Below the pieces are notes generated by a model. The model saw nothing but the letters and a program-made list of their open reading frames with translations, did no database searches and was not told the DNA's origin. A program made the position numbers and the translations under genes. Shown one piece after another: positions 59,447 through 64,000 of a stretch of DNA of 64,000 nt. This DNA is from JBKQVT01 sp963804825 (GTDB lineage Bacteria > Planctomycetota > Planctomycetia > Pirellulales > Thermoguttaceae). Location of the stretch: positions 434,001-498,000 of the forward strand of contig CAWDRV010000006.1 in the NCBI GenBank assembly GCA_963804825.1, written 5' to 3'. Positions within the stretch are counted from its first letter, which is position 1; each line of letters begins with the position of its first letter.

Positions 59447-60991
59447 ATGGCACACAGTCTTAGATCGGCGTGTTGCGTTGCAGCCTTGGGGGTCGCGCTC
59501 TGGGCGCGGCGCCGAGGATCGCCCACATCGCCGCCTCCGTCGCCATCGCCGCGCCGCGGTGTTCTGATCCGCTTCGAGGGCTTTATCGGGCCGGGCAACG
59601 AGCAGTATCTCCGCCGCAAGCTGGAGAACGCCAAGGCATACCTCGAGAAGGCCAAGGCACGCGACGCCGGCCTGGTCATCATCGAGATCGAAAGCCCGGG
59701 CGGCCGGGTTGACTCGAGCGAGGCGATCGGGGAGATGTTGCGCGATGTCTATTGGGCCCATACCGTGGCCTATATCCCTCACAATGCCTACAGCGGGGCG
59801 GCCATGGCGGCCCTCGGTTGTGACGAGATCGTGATGGCTCCGGACGCCATCTTGGGCGACGTCGGAGAGATCTATTTGGAGCACTCGGAATTCAAGTACA
59901 TCCCCGAGAAGGTTCTTAGCCAGCTTGTCCAGTGGATGCACGAGATAGCGATCGCAAAGAATCGCCCCCCCGCCCTGGCCGAGGCCATGGTCGATAAGAA
60001 ACTGACCGTCTATCGGTCGCAGAACTTGAAGACGGGCGAGACGACCTATCTGTCGCAACGCGATCTCGACGCCGATCCGGGCCAATGGCGGAAACTCAGC
60101 ACCCTGCCGGAAACCGGCGACCGCTTCTTTACCGTCACCGGCCGAAACGCCCTCAAGCTGGGCCTGGCCCAGGGATTGGCCGCCGACCGGGACGAACTGC
60201 TGGCACGTTATCCCCTGGAAGGCGATCTGCTCGTGCTGGAGCCCGGCGCCGTCGATACCCTGGTGCAAATCATCAATTCCCCGTGGATCACCGGCCTGCT
60301 GCTGGTCGTCGGACTGATCGGATTGTACCTCGAGTTCAGCACGCCGGGGATCGGTGTCGGCGGACTGCTGGCCGCGATCTGCTTCGTCACCTTCTTCTGG
60401 AGCCATTTCCTGGGCAACCCGGTCGCCTGGCTGTCGATCGTGCTCTTCCTGCTGGGCGTGGCATGTCTGGGGGTCGAGTTGTTTGTCTTGCCGGGCCTTG
60501 CCGTCGCCGGCCTGGTGGGGGCCATTCTCATGATCGGCGGCGTCGTGCTGGCCATCCAAGGCTTCTTCATTCCCAAGACGCCGAGAGACCTGGCCACGCT
60601 GATGCAGACGGTCCTGGTGATCTTTTTCTCCGGGCTGTCGTTCGTTGTGGCGGCGGTGTTCATCAGCAAGCGGTTCGGCTCGTTGCCGATCTTCAACCGC
60701 TTGATGTTGCCTCCGCCCGAGCCGGTCCCGGCCGGCGGTGGTCTGCCAGACGGGCAGGACACCGCGGCCGGCGGCGGCCCGCCGGGACCGCCATCGGGGC
60801 CGCCCATCGCGGTCGGCCGGATCGGCATTGCCCAATCGACCTTGCGGCCCGGCGGCAAGGCCCGCTTCGGCAACCACTACGCCGATGTCGTCACCGACGG
60901 CACGTTCATCACCAAGGGCAGCCGGGTCAAGATCATCGAGATCGTCGGCAATCGCGTCGTGGTGGGCGAAGCGGACGAAGAGCCGGCATAG
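59447..60991 (+). CDS. NfeD-like membrane serine protease
   Basis: About 514 residues from ATG 59447 (GGGAGCGG upstream). After a signal segment comes a ClpP-type protease domain: LVIIEIESPGGRVDSSEAIG, IPHNAYSGAAMAALGCDEIV with the nucleophile Ser, and APDAILGDVGEIYLEH. Then four to five membrane helices (ITGLLLVVGLIGLYLEFSTP, GLLAAICFVTFFWSHFL, WLSIVLFLLGVACLGVELFV, VAGLVGAILMIGGVVLAIQG, VLVIFFSGLSFVVAAVF), a Pro/Gly-rich linker, and a C-terminal OB-fold NfeD domain (ADVVTDGTFITKGSRVKIIE). Long-form NfeD proteins usually partner with stomatin-like proteins in membrane quality control; no stomatin gene is adjacent. Confidence 0.9.
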   Translation: MAHSLRSACCVAALGVALWARRRGSPTSPPPSPSPRRGVLIRFEGFIGPGNEQYLRRKLENAKAYLEKAKARDAGLVIIEIESPGGRVDSSEAIGEMLRDVYWAHTVAYIPHNAYSGAAMAALGCDEIVMAPDAILGDVGEIYLEHSEFKYIPEKVLSQLVQWMHEIAIAKNRPPALAEAMVDKKLTVYRSQNLKTGETTYLSQRDLDADPGQWRKLSTLPETGDRFFTVTGRNALKLGLAQGLAADRDELLARYPLEGDLLVLEPGAVDTLVQIINSPWITGLLLVVGLIGLYLEFSTPGIGVGGLLAAICFVTFFWSHFLGNPVAWLSIVLFLLGVACLGVELFVLPGLAVAGLVGAILMIGGVVLAIQGFFIPKTPRDLATLMQTVLVIFFSGLSFVVAAVFISKRFGSLPIFNRLMLPPPEPVPAGGGLPDGQDTAAGGGPPGPPSGPPIAVGRIGIAQSTLRPGGKARFGNHYADVVTDGTFITKGSRVKIIEIVGNRVVVGEADEEPA

Positions 60992-61122
60992 GGGCCCAGC
61001 GACGAGTGCCTCTTCCAAAATGTTCTCTGCCGGAGGCCCCGTTACTCGCTTGCGGTTTCGCAGGCGACGCTGACCGGCGGAAATTATCCTTAATTCGCAC
61101 CAGGGACCAGGGGCCAGATATT

Positions 61123-61926
61123 CTACGGTTCGCGGAGCGCCCGGGCGATCAGTTGCCGGTCGAAATAGTTGATCGACATGCCGGCATCGACCACGATGCG
61201 TTGGGCGTTGATGCCGCTGGACCGGGGGCTCAGCAGGAACGCGACCACGTGGGCCGCCTCCTCGGTCTGGACGGCCTTCTTGCGCGGGATGACCTGCTCG
61301 GCGTACAGATACGCCTCGACGTAGCCGGGAATGCCCGCCGAGGCCGAGGTCCGGAGCAGGCCCGGCGCCACGGCATTGAATCGCACGCGGGAGAACTGGC
61401 TGAACGCCTTGGCCAGCATCACCAGCGAGCTGTCCAACGCCGCCTTGATGGGGGCCATGTAGCCGTAACTCTCGCTGGCCATTTGCGTGGTCGAGATCGA
61501 CAGGGTGACGACCGAGGCGTCGGTGTCCAACAAGTCCTTCAAGGCGTGGCACAGGGCGATGAGCGAAAAACAGGACACATCGACCGCCCGCAGGAAGGCT
61601 TTCTTGGGCGTTTCCTGAAAGGGCTTGGGCCCGGCGGAATAGTCGGCAAAGGCGATCGAGTGGACCAGGCCGTGGAACTTGTGCCCGGCGTCGGCCAGGC
61701 GATGGCGCAATTGCGCGATTTGCTCATCGTGCTCGACATCGCAGACGAACACGTCGGCCTGGCCCAGCAGCTTGGCGACGCTGGTGCGCAGCTCGTCGTT
61801 TTGCACGACGTAGACGCAACGTGCCCCCGCCTCGGTCAGGACGCGGCCGACGTGCCAGGCCACGCTCTTGCGGTTGGCGACGCCGAAGATCAGGATCGAC
61901 TTTCCGGTCAGTTGCAGGAAATCCAT
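61123..61926 (-). CDS. fabI: Enoyl-ACP reductase
   Basis: 267 residues. It reduces trans-2-enoyl-ACP with NADH in fatty acid elongation. The divergent SDR pattern of FabI is clear: LTGKSILIFGVANRKSVAWH, GLVHSIAFADYSAGPKPFQE, LSISTTQMASESYGYMAPIK with the Tyr-x6-Lys pair (YGYMAPIK), then FNAVAPGLLRTSASAGIPGY and FLLSPRSSGINAQRIVVDAG. It lies 18 bp downstream of fabZ on the same strand, a common pair. Confidence 0.93.
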   Translation of the reverse strand: MDFLQLTGKSILIFGVANRKSVAWHVGRVLTEAGARCVYVVQNDELRTSVAKLLGQADVFVCDVEHDEQIAQLRHRLADAGHKFHGLVHSIAFADYSAGPKPFQETPKKAFLRAVDVSCFSLIALCHALKDLLDTDASVVTLSISTTQMASESYGYMAPIKAALDSSLVMLAKAFSQFSRVRFNAVAPGLLRTSASAGIPGYVEAYLYAEQVIPRKKAVQTEEAAHVVAFLLSPRSSGINAQRIVVDAGMSINYFDRQLIARALREP

Positions 61927-61944
61927 GGTTGGCGTGGTTGCTCC

Positions 61945-62382
61945 TTACGTGGCGGCGTCGATGGCCGCGGCGGTGCAGGCGAACTCGAAACGGACGGCCA
62001 CCTTGCCGTCGACCGTGGCCTTGGCCTTGAGGAAGAAGGCGTCGGCCAGGCGTTCCACCAAATCGACCTCGATGCGGATCGTTTCGCCCGGCCGGACGAT
62101 CCGCTTGAATCGCACGTCGTTGATCCGCGTGACGACGGGCAGCTTGCCGCCGGTGCGGTCGAGGAGTTGGGAGAGCAGGATGGCGCCCGACTGCATGGCG
62201 GCCTCGCACAGCAGGACGCCCGGCACCAGCGGCATGTTGGGATAGTGTCCGGCGAAGAAGTCCTCCTTGCCCGAGAAGACCTTGGTGCAGACGATCCGCG
62301 CCGGTTCCTTTTCCAGGATCTGATCGACCAGCAGGAAAGGCTCGCGGTGCGGGATGGCGTCGTAAATGGCTTGTTGGGGCAT
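61945..62382 (-). CDS. fabZ: 3-hydroxyacyl-ACP dehydratase
   Basis: 145 residues, single hot-dog domain. The catalytic His is in FAGHYPNMPLVPGVLLCEAA, with the Glu of the same helix (CEAAMQ). PHREPFLLVDQILEKEPARI opens the fold, and RFKRIVRPGETIRIEVDLVE closes it. It dehydrates 3-hydroxyacyl-ACP in fatty acid synthesis, upstream of fabI in one operon. Confidence 0.92.
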   Translation of the reverse strand: MPQQAIYDAIPHREPFLLVDQILEKEPARIVCTKVFSGKEDFFAGHYPNMPLVPGVLLCEAAMQSGAILLSQLLDRTGGKLPVVTRINDVRFKRIVRPGETIRIEVDLVERLADAFFLKAKATVDGKVAVRFEFACTAAAIDAAT

Positions 62383-62412
62383 GATACCCGTCGTTCCTTG
62401 TTGGTCCGGTCA

Positions 62413-63274
62413 TTACCGCCTGGGGCCGCGCTTTTTTGCCAGCGCAGTCCACTGGGCTACAATGCGCGGCAATTCCTCCACGACTTCGTATCCGAAGAGG
62501 ACCTCGTCCCACGTATCCCATGTGAAGCATGTCGATGATTCGGCAAAGATAGGACTTGCCGCAATCCCACCATGTGTAATGGGCGTCCAGGAACAGGTAG
62601 TGTTTGACGTCCACGCCGGTATGCTCCCGGATTTCCTTCAACTCCATGCCGTCCAGGAGAGACTCGTAGACGCCGTCGGCTACACGGCTGCCGAAGGTTG
62701 TTGTGTAGTAGTATTCCTTGATTTCCCAGACGGCAATCGGATTGACCGTGGAAGGAAACGCGCCATCGATACGGCGAGCAAGGGTGCGAAGCGGCGCCTC
62801 CATCTCTTGTAACGGTTGTGAGAGTCCGTGGATCATAGTCGCAACAATGGCCCTGCGAGTGCGCTTCGATGAGCATGTTCACAATGCACGTGAAGTATGC
62901 GGGCGCCTCTTCTTGCCCTTCTGCTTGTTGAGCGGCAGCGGGCAGTGTTTCCAGCATTTCGGCTTCAGTTTCTTGAACAGCGATCTTGCTCGCTGAGCAT
63001 CCATCAATCGCGGCTCGACGAAGTTGTTCAGGACATCGGCGCGGTAACGGTAGTATTCAAGGAGCTTGCGTCCCAGAATGGTTGGCCGCCCTTTCTTGTC
63101 GATAAGGTGTGTTGTCTGAAGATGGACGCTCCGCAGGGCGACAGCCATCTCCTCCAGCGTGGGCACCTTGACGACGGCTTGGCCGCGAACGGTGTAGCCC
63201 GCTTGTTCGCTCATGGTGCGGACGTTTGCCCAGAAGGTTTCGTTCTGCGCGAGGAATCGCGGGTTTGGCTTCAT
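62413..63274 (-). CDS. Type II restriction endonuclease, frameshifted
   Basis: The start is ATG 63274, overlapping the controller stop by 4 bp. Pieces in order: MKPNPRFLAQNETFWANVRT, GYTVRGQAVVKVPTLEEMAV, GRPTILGRKLLEYYRYRADV, then, after a break near 62905, EAPAYFTCIVNMLIEAHSQG, after one near 62830 LARRIDGAFPSTVNPIAVWE with IKEYYYTTTFGSRVADGVYE, and after one near 62515 EVLFGYEVVEELPRIVAQWT to TAA 62413. RID-x13-EIK is a good PD-(D/E)xK candidate site. Total near 286 residues. The neighbours (controller and adenine methyltransferase) make a restriction enzyme the natural reading. The recognition sequence is unknown. Confidence 0.75.
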
Positions 63275-63513
63275 CCGATACGCTCCTCGAGTCGGCGAAT
63301 GAAGTCTTGCAGCGACAGGCCGAGCAACCGGCAAATACGGCGAAGTTCGAGGACGTCCAGCCGCCGTTCGCCCGATTCATACTTGCTCACGAAGGACTGC
63401 GGCTGCCCGAGCTGTTGGGCCAAGTCCGCCTGGCGAAGCCCGGCCTCGGTGCGGACGTCCCGCAAGAGGGCTTGCAACTGGGCTTGGTTGTCGAGAGAAT
63501 TCTTCATGGACAT
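63271..63513 (-). CDS. XRE-family restriction-modification controller protein
   Basis: 80 residues: one helix-turn-helix domain (LRDVRTEAGLRQADLAQQLG, QPQSFVSKYESGERRLDVLE, LRRICRLLGLSLQDFIRRLE), the size and type of C proteins. ATG at 63513 lies 7 nt after the end of the -10 box TATATT (63525-63520), so transcription would start at or next to the ATG, giving a leaderless mRNA, as known for several C genes. It is coupled to the endonuclease gene by ATGA. It is expected to bind the palindrome between the divergent genes and time endonuclease expression. Confidence 0.85.
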   Translation of the reverse strand: MSMKNSLDNQAQLQALLRDVRTEAGLRQADLAQQLGQPQSFVSKYESGERRLDVLELRRICRLLGLSLQDFIRRLEERIG

Positions 63514-63519
63514 GCGGCA

Positions 63520-63561
63520 AATATAGCCAGTGTTGACAGATATCCCAAAATCGGATATGCT
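63520..63561. promoter_or_regulatory. Divergent overlapping promoters with one operator for the restriction-modification genes
   Basis: Plus strand (methyltransferase): TTGACA 63533-63538, 17-bp spacer, TATGCT 63556-63561. Minus strand (controller/endonuclease): TTGGGA at 63548-63543, 17-bp spacer, TATATT at 63525-63520. A palindrome GATATCC (63539-63545), 7-bp gap, GGATATG (63553-63559) fills the plus-strand spacer and covers the minus-strand -35 box. One bound controller dimer could therefore affect both promoters. Confidence 0.7.
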
Positions 63562-63648
63562 TAGGTGTGTGTGGGTGGGCTTGAAGCGTCAAACAACCGA
63601 ATTCATATTGCTCCAGAACGCCCAACCACCCCAAAATAGGATGCCCCG

Positions 63649-64000
63649 ATGGAGCGGCAACATCTGCTTTTCGAGGAAACGGCAACGCCGAACGGGAAAC
63701 CGTTCAACCTGCAACTGCTCAAGTGGATTGGCAACAAACAGCGTTTTGCCCACGAGATCATCTCATACTTTCCGGCAAAGTTCCACACCTACCACGAACC
63801 GTTTCTGGGCAGCGGGGCCGTTCTGGGGACGCTCGCCCCCAGGGAAGCGTTTGCCTCCGACGCCTTTACCCCGTTGATGGACATCTGGTCTACGCTCAAG
63901 GAGTCGCCCGAAACGCTCAAGAGTTGGTATGCCCGGCGATGGCGCATGGCCAAAAAGCATGGCAAGGTTGCAGCCTACGAGAAGATCAAGGCAGCGTACA
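63649..64000 (+). CDS. D12-class N6-adenine DNA methyltransferase, N-terminal part
   Basis: The frame is open from ATG 63649 to the window end (117 codons). MERQHLLFEETATPNGKPFN is followed by LQLLKWIGNKQRFAHEIISY, the D12-class N-terminus with Lys-Trp-x-Gly-x-Lys, and YHEPFLGSGAVLGTLAPREA, which is the SAM-binding FxGxG motif. The catalytic DPPY must lie beyond 64000. It protects the genome by methylating adenine in the sequence cut by the neighbouring endonuclease. Confidence 0.9.
   Translation, partial: MERQHLLFEETATPNGKPFNLQLLKWIGNKQRFAHEIISYFPAKFHTYHEPFLGSGAVLGTLAPREAFASDAFTPLMDIWSTLKESPETLKSWYARRWRMAKKHGKVAAYEKIKAAY

Overview
The window is GC-rich (roughly two thirds G+C by eye) bacterial DNA that looks planctomycetal, probably from the Pirellulales side of Planctomycetota. 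The evidence is a DUF1559 prepilin-like protein paired with a small secreted lipoprotein, a large Ser/Thr kinase with a long C-terminal extension, an ECF sigma factor with an overlapping small membrane protein, a FHA-GAF histidine kinase, a Cys-rich lipoprotein, a stand-alone OleA-type condensing enzyme, and murD and ligA outside any cell-division cluster. Intergenic DNA is packed with short inverted repeats. Many genes carry single-base frameshifts, densest at about 21.7-29.8 kb and 32.4-34.6 kb. Others (rsgA, hflX, acn, rmuC, ribBA, uvrA, murD, glgB, nfeD, fabI, fabZ) are clean. Frames usually restore after one base in a G/C run, so I treat most breaks as sequence error and annotate the whole span as one gene.

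Layout. 0-5.2 kb: a truncated LolA-like lipoprotein, a LarA-like protein, yggS-yggU, and a membrane-anchored pentein with a small secreted partner. 5.4-7.4 kb: an IS1634-type element. 7.4-15.6 kb: radical SAM protein, FHA protein, rsgA, hflX, an SDR, two secreted proteins sharing a duplicated signal-peptide cassette, and an RluA-type synthase. 15.7-21.4 kb: aconitase, rmuC and the Cys-rich lipoprotein. 21.7-29.8 kb: a ThDP enzyme, Hsp70 with DUF2760, a PilZ protein, tRNA-Val(TAC) and the Ser/Thr kinase. 30.4-37.1 kb: a HicB-like protein, RNase P RNA, a large unknown secreted protein and a two-component pair. 37.3-38.0 kb: an IS200-type element. 38.1-49.9 kb: ribBA, ECF sigma factor, MscS-like channel, ThiF-like protein, uvrA, murD, cupin, ligA. 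50-62.4 kb: a vapBC-like pair, glgB with an RNase H-fold protein, anmK-like and glutamine amidotransferase genes, OleA-like enzyme, DUF1559 protein plus lipoprotein, NfeD, fabZ-fabI.

62.4-64 kb holds a type II restriction-modification locus: endonuclease and XRE controller on the minus strand, and the start of a D12-class adenine methyltransferase on the plus strand. The divergent promoters overlap one palindromic operator, and the controller appears to be leaderless.

The two most interesting things are this compact restriction-modification switch and a family of palindromic elements. One 65-bp type occurs between genes and also, still in frame, inside uvrA. murD carries a different hairpin insertion. 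This resembles the Rickettsia palindromic elements that insert in genes.
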